Shown here one piece after another: positions 8,467 to 17,890 of a stretch of 52,170 bases of DNA (within the stretch, counting starts at the first letter, position 1; each line of letters opens with the position of its first letter). Origin of the DNA: JBHIDJ01 sp046760105 (GTDB lineage: Bacteria > Pseudomonadota > Gammaproteobacteria > Acidiferrobacterales > SPGG2). Where the stretch lies: assembly GCA_046760105.1 (NCBI GenBank), contig JBHIDJ010000009.1, forward strand, positions 1 to 52,170. Direction: 5' to 3'. Made by a program: the position numbers and the translations under genes. The notes below the pieces were generated by a model. It made no database searches, was not told where the DNA came from, and worked only from the letters and a program-made list of their open reading frames with translations.

Positions 8467-9249
8467 ATGACGACGGAATTAAAAGAACTCACCCGGCGCG
8501 ACGACATTCCAGCCGCGGAATGGCAGGCCCGAGTGGATCTGGCGGCGGCTTATAGACTAGTGGATCTGTTCGGCTGGTCCGATCTGCTCGGCACCCACAT
8601 TTCAGCACGTATACCTGGACCGGAGGACCATTTCCTCATCAACCCTTACGGCATGCTGTTTGAGGAGATTACAGCGTCATCGCTGGTGAAGATCGACCTC
8701 CACGGCAATATCCTGAACGAGACGGATTACGACATTAATCCTGCTGGCTTCACGATCCACAGCGCAGTGCACATGGCGAAACCGGAGATCAAATGCGTCA
8801 TTCACATCCATACTTATGCCGGTACCGCCGTTGCGTGCCAGAAAGACGGACTGCTGCCAATTAGCCAGCACGCCTTGGTAATAATGGCAGACGTTGCGTA
8901 TCACGACTATGAAGGGATCGCGACGGATCTCGATGAGCGCACGCGCATCGTACACGACCTCGGCGACAAGCGGATCCTGATCCTACGCAATCACGGCCTT
9001 TTGACTGTCGGCCGGACGATGGGCGAGGCCTTCATCCTCATGTACCGGGCGGAGCGCGCGTGCCGCATGCAGGTGCAGTTCCAGATGACCGGTGCGGAGC
9101 TCAAGCCGATCCCGGAAGAGGTACAGCAGATAACGATGGAACGTTCACGCCTTGCTACCAGCGACGACGGCCACCGCCCGATGGGCAAGCTCGAGTGGCC
9201 AGCGCTTCTGCGAAAGCTCGATCGGCACGACCCATCATACAAAACGTAA
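8467..9249 (+). CDS. Class II aldolase/adducin family protein
   Basis: A 260-residue class II aldolase/adducin-domain protein. Its zinc site is the HIHTYAG region (two His) plus a later His in RNHGLLT, and a Glu or His supplied elsewhere in the fold. The frame is open from 8317, but the ATG at 8467 follows a G-rich ribosome site and starts at a family-typical position. Such proteins cleave or decarboxylate sugar phosphates and hydroxy acids. The exact reaction cannot be read here. It converges with the glyoxalase II gene 30 bases away. Confidence 0.87.
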   Translation: MTTELKELTRRDDIPAAEWQARVDLAAAYRLVDLFGWSDLLGTHISARIPGPEDHFLINPYGMLFEEITASSLVKIDLHGNILNETDYDINPAGFTIHSAVHMAKPEIKCVIHIHTYAGTAVACQKDGLLPISQHALVIMADVAYHDYEGIATDLDERTRIVHDLGDKRILILRNHGLLTVGRTMGEAFILMYRAERACRMQVQFQMTGAELKPIPEEVQQITMERSRLATSDDGHRPMGKLEWPALLRKLDRHDPSYKT

Positions 9250-9278
9250 CCCACGCGGTCGCGTCAACGACGCTTTCG

Positions 9279-10070
9279 TCACCAACTGTTTCGCAACTCA
9301 CGCAGTTTCAGGAAAACGGTCTTGGGGTCCGGTTCATCGGGGAGATCCGGAAATTCCTCGCGCAGCTTCGCGATCACGGTTGGGCTATGGAGGCGAAAGA
9401 AAGTGTTGATCTCTTTTTCGAGCGCCAGTGTCGAAACGAGTGCTCGATTCGGATCCTGGTCGCGGACCTGCGCCAACAGGCTTGCCGCCTTTTCGTTGTC
9501 GGGCTCCCGGTCGAGAGTGAAACCCAGGTTGTTGGCGATATAGTCGTGACCGGGATACACCAGGGTTTCGTCCGGGAGCTTAGCGAGCTGACTAGCAAAC
9601 GTCTCGTACAGATATTGAGGATGACCGCCACTGTGGCAGTTGCCCGCACCCGCGTTGAACAGTGTGTCGCCGCAAAATAAAGCCGGGGTTTCAGTGTGCG
9701 ATCGCATACAGACATGGCTCATCGTATGTCCGGGGGTGTCGAGACATTCGAGCTCCACTGTCTTTCCGACTTTGATCAAATCGCCCGCGCAAAGGCCGCG
9801 GTCCATGCCGGGAATTCTGTCCTTCGCGCCCTTATGGGCAAGCAACTTGGCGCCGGTGGCGGCAATCATGGCCCGGTTGCCACCGGTGTGATCGCCATGC
9901 TCGTGAGTATTCAGAATTTGGGTGATCTCCCAACCTTTTTGCTTGGCTGCTGCCAGGCACTTCTTATGGTCCAGCGGATCGACGGCGAGGGCCTCGCCGG
10001 TTTCGGGGCAGGCGATCAGATAGTTAAAGTTCCGATAGGCGTTAGCTGTCCAGATTTGTTCGACGATCAT
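9279..10070 (-). CDS. gloB: Hydroxyacylglutathione hydrolase (glyoxalase II)
   Basis: A 263-residue metallo-beta-lactamase-fold hydrolase that splits S-lactoylglutathione to lactate and glutathione. The metal motif THEHGDHTGG is near residue 54. Further ligands are the His of DTPGHTMSH, the Asp of FCGDTLF and the His of VYPGHDY. The C-terminal substrate-binding half is present and full length. GshA at 18.9-20.5 kb would supply glutathione in the same cell. Confidence 0.93.
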   Translation of the reverse strand: MIVEQIWTANAYRNFNYLIACPETGEALAVDPLDHKKCLAAAKQKGWEITQILNTHEHGDHTGGNRAMIAATGAKLLAHKGAKDRIPGMDRGLCAGDLIKVGKTVELECLDTPGHTMSHVCMRSHTETPALFCGDTLFNAGAGNCHSGGHPQYLYETFASQLAKLPDETLVYPGHDYIANNLGFTLDREPDNEKAASLLAQVRDQDPNRALVSTLALEKEINTFFRLHSPTVIAKLREEFPDLPDEPDPKTVFLKLRELRNSW

Positions 10071-10145
10071 GACTACCTCACCGTGTTTGGTCTCATTGGC
10101 ATTCTAGCGTGCGACACCCATGCGCGTCACCGTGCGGTATTTCCG

Positions 10146-11048
10146 TTATCCTCTACGACTACGTTCGCTTTCCTTTAATAGCCACTCGCGAAACGCGACC
10201 ACCTTCGGCTGATCGGCGGTAGCTTCCGGACAGACGATATAGTAGGCGAACTCCACTGGGAGGCTGAGTTCGAACGGGCGTACCAGACGGTCTCCGGCGA
10301 TTGCGTCTGCGGCTAGCGCACCGCGCGCCAGTGCCACCCCCTGCCCTGCAACGGCAGCCTGTATCAACATGCCGGCGTCGGTGAAGACCGGTCCGCGCCC
10401 TGGGTCCACGTCGCGCACGCCCGCGGCGAGGAGCCACGTACCCCAGTCACCATAATCTCCCCCCTCGTCGTGCAAAAGCGTGTGGTACTTCAAATCGTTT
10501 GGCTGCCTGAGTGGATGGGGCCCTTCCAGAAGCGCCGGACTGCATACAGGGAAGATTTCCTCAGGCATGAGGTGATCGGAACGGAGTCCCAGATAACGGC
10601 CGCGGCCGTAGCGGATGCTCACATCCACGTCCTCCCGGGCAAAGTCGACGAGCGTGCGCGACGGCGCCACTCGCACGTCGATATCGGGATAGGCTCGAAC
10701 AAAGCGGCCGAGCCGCGGCACGAGCCAGCGGGCAGCAAAAGACGGCAGGACAGAAACTGTCAACTTCCCACGGGCTTCATGTTCGGTTACGCGCTTCGTG
10801 GCTTCGTACAACTGATCGAAGATGCGTCGCAGCGGCGGTAGATAGACTTGTCCTTCCTCGGTTAATACCAATGCTCGGTTGAGACGCCGAAATAATTTGA
10901 TCCCAAGGTACTCCTCCAGGGTCTTCACCTGGTGGCTGATCGCGGCTTGCGTGACGTGAAGTTCTTCCGCCGCTTTCGTGAAGCTCAAATGGCGAGCAGC
11001 AGCCTCGAAGGCACGCACCGCATTCAGGGGTGGAAGACGCCTAGCCAT
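10146..11048 (-). CDS. LysR-family regulator, GcvA type
   Basis: A 300-residue LysR regulator. The winged helix-turn-helix is at residues 1-65, with PPLNAVRAFEAAARHLSFTKAA and the recognition part VTQAAISHQVKTLE (shown in two parts). The C-terminal two-lobe effector domain follows. The opening sequence is typical of the GcvA branch. It is divergent from the DUF1127 gene at 11201, with about 150 bases between. A second, similar LysR/DUF1127 pair is at 21765-23107. The target is likely the divergent small gene and possibly its own promoter. Confidence 0.9.
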   Translation of the reverse strand: MARRLPPLNAVRAFEAAARHLSFTKAAEELHVTQAAISHQVKTLEEYLGIKLFRRLNRALVLTEEGQVYLPPLRRIFDQLYEATKRVTEHEARGKLTVSVLPSFAARWLVPRLGRFVRAYPDIDVRVAPSRTLVDFAREDVDVSIRYGRGRYLGLRSDHLMPEEIFPVCSPALLEGPHPLRQPNDLKYHTLLHDEGGDYGDWGTWLLAAGVRDVDPGRGPVFTDAGMLIQAAVAGQGVALARGALAADAIAGDRLVRPFELSLPVEFAYYIVCPEATADQPKVVAFREWLLKESERSRRG

Positions 11049-11200
11049 AACAGTTTCAGATAAAGAAAAGTAACTCGAAAGCTCAAATAATATCGTTTGT
11101 GCTACCCGGTTTAGTCAGCTAACTTTACCCTATATATGCTGTTTGATTGCCACATTACCAACGTTGAAAACAATTCGTCTTTCGGATAAGGAGAGTATAT

Positions 11201-11452
11201 ATGTACAGCACCGTATTCAAGTCCCTCGACGCGGGGTACGCACCTGTTTCCGAGGCCGGCTCATCGCTACGTCAACCGGTCCGCCACGTCCACGGTTTGA
11301 TCGCTCGCGCATTCGATGTCCTCGCGGAATGGCAGGAACGTGCGCGTCAACGCCGGCACCTGATGGAGCTCGATGATCGACTCTTGGGAGACATCGGGCT
11401 AACGCGTGCCGACGTCGTACGCGAAGCAAGTAAACCCTTTTGGGAAGTCTGA
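11201..11452 (+). CDS. DUF1127 small protein
   Basis: An 83-residue protein ending in the DUF1127 domain, with RARQRRHLMELDDRLLGDIG and then LTRADV. DUF1127 proteins are Arg-rich, often 45-90 residues, and in some alphaproteobacteria take part in RNA metabolism or phosphate responses. An AGGAGAG ribosome site lies before the ATG. A strong terminator follows, so it is a single-gene unit. It is divergent from a GcvA-type LysR gene. Confidence 0.85.
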   Translation: MYSTVFKSLDAGYAPVSEAGSSLRQPVRHVHGLIARAFDVLAEWQERARQRRHLMELDDRLLGDIGLTRADVVREASKPFWEV

Positions 11453-11479
11453 GCGAAAAAGAAATCAGTGACGTGACAT

Positions 11480-11514
11480 AAGCACGCCTGAGCCGTAGGC
11501 TTGGGCGTGCTTTC
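11480..11514 (+). terminator. Intrinsic terminator after DUF1127 gene
   Basis: The stem AAGCACGCC/GGCGTGCTT with an inner AGCC/GGCT pairing is followed by a short T-run. It lies 28 bases after the DUF1127 stop codon. Confidence 0.8.
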
Positions 11515-11536
11515 GTTCGTACACGGAGAAGGAACA

Positions 11537-11920
11537 GTGCACCGTAGCCGCTTGTGTTCGTTGATAATCGATTGTAACGCCGAAGATCTGGAAGCCGGCG
11601 CCAGCTTCTGGAGTCAAGCCCTAGGGCGTCGACCGCGACGGACGTCAGAGGATCCCGGCGACAGCAAGTACATCCAGCTAGATACCAATCCGACTGAACT
11701 GACCATCGAACTCCAACGCGTCGATCATCCGAGCCGAGTGCACTTGGATATCGAAACTGACGATATAGAAGCTGAAGTCCGCCGGCTCGAGAAGCTCGGC
11801 GCTAAGCGCATCGAGAAGATAAAGACCTGGTGGGTTATGGAGGCACCAAGCGGTCATCGTTTTTGCGTGGTGACACCACAGCGCCCCGATTTCCCGGGTG
11901 ACGCTAACGTGTGGGAATAA
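11537..11920 (+). CDS. Glyoxalase/VOC-family protein
   Basis: A 127-residue VOC (vicinal oxygen chelate) protein with an early DCNAEDLEAGASFW motif and the beta-alpha repeat HLDIETDDIEAEVRRLEKLG. The frame is open to 11501, but that region is the preceding terminator. The GTG at 11537 has a GGAGAAGGA ribosome site, so I chose it. Such single-domain proteins are often glyoxalase I-like or bind small ligands. The metal ligands are not clear enough to name a reaction. Confidence 0.8.
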   Translation: MHRSRLCSLIIDCNAEDLEAGASFWSQALGRRPRRTSEDPGDSKYIQLDTNPTELTIELQRVDHPSRVHLDIETDDIEAEVRRLEKLGAKRIEKIKTWWVMEAPSGHRFCVVTPQRPDFPGDANVWE

Positions 11921-11994
11921 TTAACCGCCGGACAAGTTGAGTGGGGCGTCTCGGCGCACACCGCAGTTCTCCGACCGACTAGCTCACCAGTTGT

Positions 11995-12789
11995 TCAGCT
12001 CGTAGTGCCACCGGGACTCCGTCCTGCAGCGCGCAGTAGTGCTTGCACGCCCGCCTGTGCAGAATCGCGCAACAGTAAAGCATCAACATCGGCAAGCACG
12101 AGATCGTAACCTGCCGCGTAGAGCCGCTTCGCATCGCGTCCGGGCGTTGGGATACCACCTAATAGCTTGCCGGCGTCCTTAGCAGCGGTTTCCACTTTCT
12201 GGATCATGGATACAACCTCGGCGTGGTCCGGTTCGCCTAGGTAGCCGACTGAGGCCGAGAGATCAAAAGGACCGATGAACAGCATGTCAACGCCTTCTAC
12301 CTTGGCGATAGCAGTAACGTTTTCAACCGCGATAGGGCTTTCAATCTGACACATTATCAACAAATCGTCTTCGACCCGTGACAGATAATCTTTCAGCTCT
12401 GCGCCATACTTCGAGGCGCGCACCACGGGCGCTGCCATACCTCGCACACCGCGCGGCGCATAGCGACAGGCCGCCACGGCTACCTCGGCCTCGGCGGCGT
12501 CATTGACCGCAGGAACCATAACGCCAGCCGGCCCCGTATCCAGTACACGCTTGATCCACACCGGGTCGTTGGCGGGAACCCGTACCAACGGCGCGCAATC
12601 GGCACCGCCGATCGCCTGCATGATGGAAATCAAATCCAGCACCGAACCCGGACCATGCTCGAGGTCAATCATCACACAGTCATATCCTGCCTGCGCAATG
12701 ATCTCAGTAGCCAGCGGGTTGAAGAGTTCAAGCCAACAGCCGTTTGCACGGCCGCCGTCTCGCAACTCAGTCTTTATGTTTTGTGGCAT
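11995..12789 (-). CDS. HpcH/HpaI-type class II aldolase
   Basis: A 264-residue pyruvate-dependent aldolase of the HpcH/HpaI/2-keto-3-deoxy-L-rhamnonate aldolase family. The features seen are MIDLEHGP (metal-side acid), LVRVPAND (Arg for pyruvate), CQIESPIAVENV (Glu ligand) and FIGPFDLSASVG (Asp ligand). These enzymes cleave 2-keto-3-deoxy acids to pyruvate and an aldehyde. This would follow logically from the enolase-type dehydratase product. The adjoining MBL gene is on the same strand 41 bases upstream and may be co-transcribed. Confidence 0.9.
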   Translation of the reverse strand: MPQNIKTELRDGGRANGCWLELFNPLATEIIAQAGYDCVMIDLEHGPGSVLDLISIMQAIGGADCAPLVRVPANDPVWIKRVLDTGPAGVMVPAVNDAAEAEVAVAACRYAPRGVRGMAAPVVRASKYGAELKDYLSRVEDDLLIMCQIESPIAVENVTAIAKVEGVDMLFIGPFDLSASVGYLGEPDHAEVVSMIQKVETAAKDAGKLLGGIPTPGRDAKRLYAAGYDLVLADVDALLLRDSAQAGVQALLRAAGRSPGGTTS

Positions 12790-12830
12790 GCCCTCCTCTC
12801 TCTATATCCGTAGAACACCCATAGTGTTTG

Positions 12831-13715
12831 CTACCTCAAATCGCTAGACCGAGGGGCCTGCAGTGGGATCTCCATCAGGTCTTCGCCGAAGAAAAGATTT
12901 CCCCTGAAGATTTCACTCATCTCGCGAATCAACCGTTCGCGTATACCGGGAACGTCCATCTGCTCAGTGACATGACTCACGACCAGGTTGCGAACGTTAG
13001 CTCGGCGCGCAAGCTCGGCCAGCTCGAGATGCCCCATGCAGCTCTCTGCAAACTCGCGTCCGAGCTGTGTGCCGCTGATGTAGTGGCACATATGAACCAG
13101 CACGTCGCAGTCTTGCGCGAGCTCTTCCATAGCTTTGCACGGTCCACTATCACCCGAATAGGCAAACGCACCGGCCTCGGTATCGAGCCGGTATCCGTAG
13201 CAATGAAGGTAGGGTTGCACATGACGTACACTCGACGCCGTGACCCGCCAGCCTCCACCGTCGATGACATCGCCACTCTTAAGCTCTCGGATCTCAGGCA
13301 TTGGTCGCTTTCTCGGGGGCACGCCGCCGCGGGCCTGGTAAATGGCGACACTGAGCGCATGGCGAGTTCGTGCCTCAAGGTCGGGGTGGAACACACCTTC
13401 TTCACCGATTAACAAGTCATTCATCCGCCGGGTATGTGGCGGGCCGTACACCTTAAGCTCAGGAATTTTTCCCGCGCCCTGGTCCCAGCGCGTTAGAACC
13501 AGGCGCGCGTAGTCCAGACAGTGGTCATAGTGCAGGTGGCTAAAGAAGATATGCGTAATCTGAGTCGCCTCGATGCCCGCCTCCATCATGCGATGGTACG
13601 CACCTGGGCCGTGATCGAAGAGCATCACGTCATCCCCGGCCTCGACGAGGTAACCCGAGCTCATCCGCCGCAGGGAGGGCGTCGGCGTACCGGTACCGAG
13701 TAACCGTAGTCTCAT
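12831..13715 (-). CDS. MBL-fold metal-dependent hydrolase (RNase Z-like)
   Basis: A 294-residue metallo-beta-lactamase-fold protein of the RNase Z/arylsulfatase-like branch. The metal motif is FFSHLHYDHCLDY near residue 60. Further ligands are in YSGDSG (Asp) and a late VVSHVT (His). The frame extends 5 codons to a GTG, but the ATG at 13715 begins the typical MRLRLLGTGTPTP. Other members cut tRNA 3' ends or hydrolyse esters. Being beside a catabolic aldolase favours a small-molecule role, but this is inference. Confidence 0.85.
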   Translation of the reverse strand: MRLRLLGTGTPTPSLRRMSSGYLVEAGDDVMLFDHGPGAYHRMMEAGIEATQITHIFFSHLHYDHCLDYARLVLTRWDQGAGKIPELKVYGPPHTRRMNDLLIGEEGVFHPDLEARTRHALSVAIYQARGGVPPRKRPMPEIRELKSGDVIDGGGWRVTASSVRHVQPYLHCYGYRLDTEAGAFAYSGDSGPCKAMEELAQDCDVLVHMCHYISGTQLGREFAESCMGHLELAELARRANVRNLVVSHVTEQMDVPGIRERLIREMSEIFRGNLFFGEDLMEIPLQAPRSSDLR

Positions 13716-13803
13716 CTTCCGTCCCTTCACTCGTGGCGTTCATACCCGTCTGGTTCCCCCACGAAGGTGTGGTGATCTTTGCATTAATGTCCGCTAGGTC
13801 CGG

Positions 13804-14055
13804 TTACTCCGGTAGTCCTGCCTTCTGCAGGCCATCGAGATAATAGGCCATGTCGCTAAAATCTGAAATGAGATGCGTTCTACGCACAAAATCCAACGTG
13901 AAGTCTGGTCTCAGTTGTAGCAACGCGTCAAGGGCATGACGCGCTTCGTCGAGCCTCCCCAGATGGCCGAGCGCTGAAACCAACACGGCATGGCGTGACC
14001 ATTGAAAATGCGGTTCGCGAAGCGCTTTCCTTGCCCATCGCACGGCTTTGTCATA
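13804..14055 (-). pseudogene. C-terminal remnant of an adenylate cyclase/TPR protein
   Basis: About 83 codons read as TPR-type helices (ARHALDALLQLRPDFTLDFV) ending with DGLQKAGLPE. That ending is typical of long class III adenylate cyclase proteins with C-terminal TPRs. An in-frame stop at 14056-14058 ends similarity upstream, and no cyclase domain exists nearby. It is a truncated tail, not a gene. Confidence 0.65.
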
Positions 14056-14160
14056 CTAGTTGCTGACACGAGCGCTTTCTGTTATTGCTGTTCCACAGTG
14101 AGCCCAAGTAGCACTCACTAGCTGTCAAACAGCATACTATATTGCGCAGGAGAACAGCCA

Positions 14161-14508
14161 ATGATCCGACAGGCTTTGGTGGTTTTGATCACGGTATTGC
14201 TGCTCACAGCATGCGCGTCTTTCCAAGTCATCGAGCCTCGCGCGGAGGCAGCCCAGAGCAAGATTAAAACAGGCGATACGGTTAGGATCGTCACAATAGA
14301 TGGCAGGACGTTAGAGCTTATGGCTTTGGACGTTACGCCGGAGGCGCTTATCGGTAAAGATCAAGCGACGTTTGAAGATCGCCGGGTGTCGCTCGACGAA
14401 ATAGCGATGTTGGAAAGGAAGAACCGCGTTAAGCAAGATGTTCTTGTATACGGAAGTATCGCGATCCTGTTCCTGGTCGTGTCTAACAACTCCGGAACGG
14501 TTGAATGA
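14161..14508 (+). CDS. Small lipoprotein
   Basis: A 115-residue protein with a lipoprotein signal: a hydrophobic stretch and the lipobox LLTAC, cysteine near residue 18. The mature part has a short Sm-like or beta-barrel-like region (GDTVRIVTIDGRTLELMALD) and a hydrophobic C-terminal segment (near 97-108). An AGGAGA site precedes the ATG. Function is unknown. It may be anchored to the envelope at both ends. The FAD oxidoreductase begins 120 bases downstream. Confidence 0.75.
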   Translation: MIRQALVVLITVLLLTACASFQVIEPRAEAAQSKIKTGDTVRIVTIDGRTLELMALDVTPEALIGKDQATFEDRRVSLDEIAMLERKNRVKQDVLVYGSIAILFLVVSNNSGTVE

Positions 14509-14628
14509 TCAAGGTGAAGCAGATTTTGAGAGCAACAAAACAGGCGTCCTGACGGCTCGCGTTTTCACAGACGAAGCTTATCGAACACCACCACAAGCAC
14601 GATTGCAGTCCAACTGGGAGTTTATTGA

Positions 14629-15807
14629 ATGCGGCGGCAATGGGATGTCGTCATCGTCGGTGGCGGCGTCATCGGCAGCTCAAGCGCATATTTTTTGGCC
14701 GCGTCGACGGTGTTCACCGGTAGTGTATTAGTCGTCGAAAAGGACCGGACTTACCGCGACTGCTCAACCGCGCGGTCCGTGGGTGGGATTCGTCAACAAT
14801 TCTCAACACCGGAGAACATCGAGATATCGAAGTTCGCCGCCCACTTCGTGAAGCATGTAGATGAATACTTAAGTGTTGACGGTGAGGCGCCGGTGTTATT
14901 CTTCATGGAAAACGGCTACCTTTTTCTCGCCTCGCAAGCGGGGCTCCCGACTCTGGAAGCCAATCACCGAACACAAGGGGCGCATGGCGTGAATACGACA
15001 CGCCTTACGCGCAACGAACTCTCGCAGCAATTTCCCTGGCTAAACGTAGACGATCTCGCGGCGGGATCGTTAGGCGAGAAAAACGAAGGATGGGTCGATC
15101 CCTATGCCCTGCTTCAGGGATTTCGCCGAAAAGCGCGTCAGCTCGGTGCGGTGTATGTCGAGGACGAGGTCATTGCGCTAACGCGTCAAGGCGCGCGCAT
15201 AACAGACTTGCGTCTGCAATCCGCTGGCGATGTGAGTTGTGGCACCGTCGTCAATGCCGCCGGTCCGCGCGCCCGCGAAGTCGCGGCGATGGCACCCTTG
15301 AAGCTAGCGGTACATCCTCGTAAGCGCCAGGTCTATGTTTTTTCTTGTAAGGACGGACCATCGCGCTGTCCGCTCGTCATCGATACGTCCGGGATGTACT
15401 TTCGTCCGGAAGGCGCACAATTCATCTGTGGCATCTCACCGGACGAGGAGAATGATCCCGATTGTCTGGATCTCGAGGTCGACTACGGCCCCTTCGAAAC
15501 GAAAATTTGGCCGCTGCTCGCCCATCGTGTGCCAGCGTTTGAAGCGATAAAACTGACAAATGCCTGGGCCGGACATTATGCCTATAACCCTTTCGATAAG
15601 AATGTCTTTCTCGGACCGCATCCGGATTGCGAAAATTTTCTGTTGGCAAACGGGTTTTCAGGGCATGGACTGCAGCAAAGTCCGGCGGTTGGCAGAGCGA
15701 TTAGCGAGCTAATCGCCTTTGGCGAGTATCGAACACTTGATCTATCGCGTTTCAGTTACCAACGCTATGCCGCAAACAAACCGATTGTCGAAGCCAACGT
15801 CGTTTAG
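14629..15807 (+). CDS. FAD-dependent oxidoreductase, sarcosine/dimethylglycine oxidase-like
   Basis: A 392-residue DAO-family flavoenzyme. The N-terminal dinucleotide motif is VGGGVIGSSSAYFLA and the C-terminal flavin loop has ANGFSGHGLQQSPAVGR. This layout suits N-methyl amino acid or amine oxidation (sarcosine, dimethylglycine) or the FOXRED1 branch. With the betaine methyltransferase (1.2 kb) and the betaine transporter (46-51 kb) it could sit in betaine demethylation, but they are far apart and the link is inference. No tetrahydrofolate-binding domain is attached. Confidence 0.85.
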   Translation: MRRQWDVVIVGGGVIGSSSAYFLAASTVFTGSVLVVEKDRTYRDCSTARSVGGIRQQFSTPENIEISKFAAHFVKHVDEYLSVDGEAPVLFFMENGYLFLASQAGLPTLEANHRTQGAHGVNTTRLTRNELSQQFPWLNVDDLAAGSLGEKNEGWVDPYALLQGFRRKARQLGAVYVEDEVIALTRQGARITDLRLQSAGDVSCGTVVNAAGPRAREVAAMAPLKLAVHPRKRQVYVFSCKDGPSRCPLVIDTSGMYFRPEGAQFICGISPDEENDPDCLDLEVDYGPFETKIWPLLAHRVPAFEAIKLTNAWAGHYAYNPFDKNVFLGPHPDCENFLLANGFSGHGLQQSPAVGRAISELIAFGEYRTLDLSRFSYQRYAANKPIVEANVV

Positions 15808-15842
15808 ACGGCCAGAAAGTACGAGCAGCTTTTGCTTGCGAT

Positions 15843-15968
15843 TTAGTCGGCGGCTAAGGGAGTAATAACCGCGTCGAGGTGCTCGGCGTTGTCCAACCGG
15901 GCCACCGTCTCGATCACCTCGGTAAAGGGCAGATCGACCTGGTAGACAGCGATTTCTGTGATTTTCAT
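15843..15968 (-). pseudogene. 41-codon N-terminal remnant of an enolase-superfamily gene
   Basis: The minus strand encodes MKITEIAVYQVDLPF, the standard opening of mandelate racemase/muconate lactonizing family proteins. The typical sequence then stops and about 25 unrelated codons lead to a stop. It is too short for any fold and is read as a truncated leftover. It is the third trace of an enolase-type gene in the window. Confidence 0.65.
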
Positions 15969-16072
15969 GGACACGCGCCTTTCGAGGTTTGTTTATCGTA
16001 GACCGCCACAGCCACCCCCAACACCGCCGAATCCGATGTCACACCAAGTCCGCGTCTGGCGTTTCCGTTTTC

Positions 16073-17188
16073 TCAAGCGGGTGGTACCAGCACGAGTTTG
16101 CCGACGTGGTCCTTCTTAAGAAAATCGGACTGGGCCTCGTGGATCTCCGACAGCGGATAGGCCTTTGCGAGCAGGGGACGGATTTCCTGTGCCTCGATGT
16201 ACCGCAACAAGTTAGGAAAGATCTCGGGCGTGGTGACAGTCGCGCCAATCAACTCAAGGTCTTTGAGGTATAGTGTGCGCAAGTCGAGCTCGACCACGGG
16301 ACTTCCGATGGCACCGGATGTGACGTAGCGCCCGCCGCGACGCAGAATCGCCAGCAGCCGCGCAAAGCCCGTGCCGCCCACCACATCCGCGGCCACGTCG
16401 ACCGTGTCCCTGCCGGTGGCGTCGGCGACAGCCGCTTCGAGATTGGGAACATCCCGTGGAAACACCGCGTCGGCACCGAGCGCACGAACTTGCTCCATTT
16501 TTTTGGTGCCGGCCAACCCAAGTACGATCGCTTGGCGGCGCTTGGCGAGCTGCACAAGGGCGGAGCCCACACCACCGGACGCACCGGTAATGAGGAGGGT
16601 CTCACCCTTCTTGACACGGGCGCGGGTGAGCATGTTCTCAGCGGTAACGTAAGAACAGGCGAAGGTGGCAAGCTCCTCATCCGTCCACGGGCTTTCGACC
16701 CGGTGGACGTTGTACGCCGGTATACAGGCGAACTGGGCAAAGCCGCCATCGCATTCGCTACCGACGAAACCCGCCTTGTCCCGGTTCATGGGATCCTCGG
16801 GATCGCGCAGCCACGGATCCACCATCACCCGCGCTCCCAGCCAATCCTCGCCTACGCCCTCGCCGACGGCAACGACCCGCCCCACGATGTCTGCACCTTG
16901 GATGCGCGGGAAGGTGACGGCGTCGCCCCACGCGCCCAATTCGTCGACAACCTGTTCGAACCCCGAGCGTCCACCTTCGGTGGTGGTGCCCGTCGTCACC
17001 GTCGGGCTGTACCACCCGGTACGGGTATTGATGTCGGTGTTGTTGACCCCACAGGCGCCGACGTGGATCAAAACTGCACCCGGTCGGGGCTGTGGCACCG
17101 GCCAGTCCACCCGGTACTCAAGCCTGTCGAGCCCGCCGTGACCCGTGAGCACAGCGGCGGCCATTGATAATGGAAGGTCTGTGGTCAT
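16073..17188 (-). CDS. Medium-chain zinc-type/quinone oxidoreductase-like dehydrogenase
   Basis: A 371-residue medium-chain dehydrogenase. The GroES-like half has the GACGVNNTDINTRTGWY region and the Rossmann half has LITGASGGVGSALVQLA. The structural zinc Cys cluster of classic alcohol dehydrogenases is absent, which fits the quinone oxidoreductase-like branch. An extra loop of about 30 residues near positions 55-85 is typical of one alcohol dehydrogenase subgroup. The neighbours are fragments, so context gives no substrate. Confidence 0.85.
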   Translation of the reverse strand: MTTDLPLSMAAAVLTGHGGLDRLEYRVDWPVPQPRPGAVLIHVGACGVNNTDINTRTGWYSPTVTTGTTTEGGRSGFEQVVDELGAWGDAVTFPRIQGADIVGRVVAVGEGVGEDWLGARVMVDPWLRDPEDPMNRDKAGFVGSECDGGFAQFACIPAYNVHRVESPWTDEELATFACSYVTAENMLTRARVKKGETLLITGASGGVGSALVQLAKRRQAIVLGLAGTKKMEQVRALGADAVFPRDVPNLEAAVADATGRDTVDVAADVVGGTGFARLLAILRRGGRYVTSGAIGSPVVELDLRTLYLKDLELIGATVTTPEIFPNLLRYIEAQEIRPLLAKAYPLSEIHEAQSDFLKKDHVGKLVLVPPA

Positions 17189-17237
17189 GGGTGACGTCCG
17201 GTGCGAAAAAACCCTTAACCTGCGCCCTGCGTCGCAG

Positions 17238-17590
17238 TCACGGGCAAACTTCGTAAACGAAGACCCGGTGAAGAACGTCCGGTTCCGCTAATGGCAGAGA
17301 CTGAAACGCGTTGGTCTTCGCCAGCAGTCTCCATCTTCCCTCGCGCTCGAGCGAGCCCTGCCTCGCGTGGAAACCAGTTCCTGGCTCCGTGTCGACGCGG
17401 ACGCTGAAGATCAGTACGCCACCGGGCCGCGTGATTCTGATCAGCTCGTCGAACGAATCCGGTCCGGCGTGGCCCAACGTCAATACCCCGACGGCAGTGG
17501 CGGCGGCGAAATGATTGTCAGGCAAGTCCGCGCGCGCCCAAGGTCATCTTGTGCAGTTTCTCGTACACCTTTTACCCCGTCCGAGGTCCT
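17238..17590 (-). pseudogene. Degraded SAM-dependent methyltransferase
   Basis: The last 95 codons read like the C-terminal half of a Williams-Beuren-type methyltransferase: LPDNHFAAATAVGVLTLGHAG, shortened here, then RITRPGGVLIFSVR. Upstream the recognisable piece VYEKLHKMTLGAR lies in another frame, and no N-terminal SAM motif is found. Several frameshifts or deletions must have occurred. The stretch 17591-17890 holds no gene I can support. Confidence 0.6.
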
Positions 17591-17890
17591 GCTCAGCACC
17601 ACGGATCTTCACAATTACAACACGATACATTTCGCCAGCGGTGCGCCGCTCGCCAGAGCGGGTCACCTCTACGTTGGAGACGAACCCGGCCTCGGCGTTA
17701 TGCCCGATGAGGATGTCTTGGGCGAGCCGGTGGCGACCTATCAGTGAGGCACGCGCTGACAAAAAGGCAAGACGCCAAACCTACGGCGGTCTCGGGCCGC
17801 GGGCCTATTTCGCTATAGAAGTGTGCGGGCGTCAGACAGGGCGCGCATTGTTAGACCACACGTCAAGAGAGGGCCGTGTGCCAACCGAGC

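Noticed and set aside
17544..17762. A 72-residue minus-strand frame upstream of the methyltransferase remnant
   Set aside because: No family similarity and no ribosome site. It partly overlaps the degraded methyltransferase and gives no independent evidence of being a gene.
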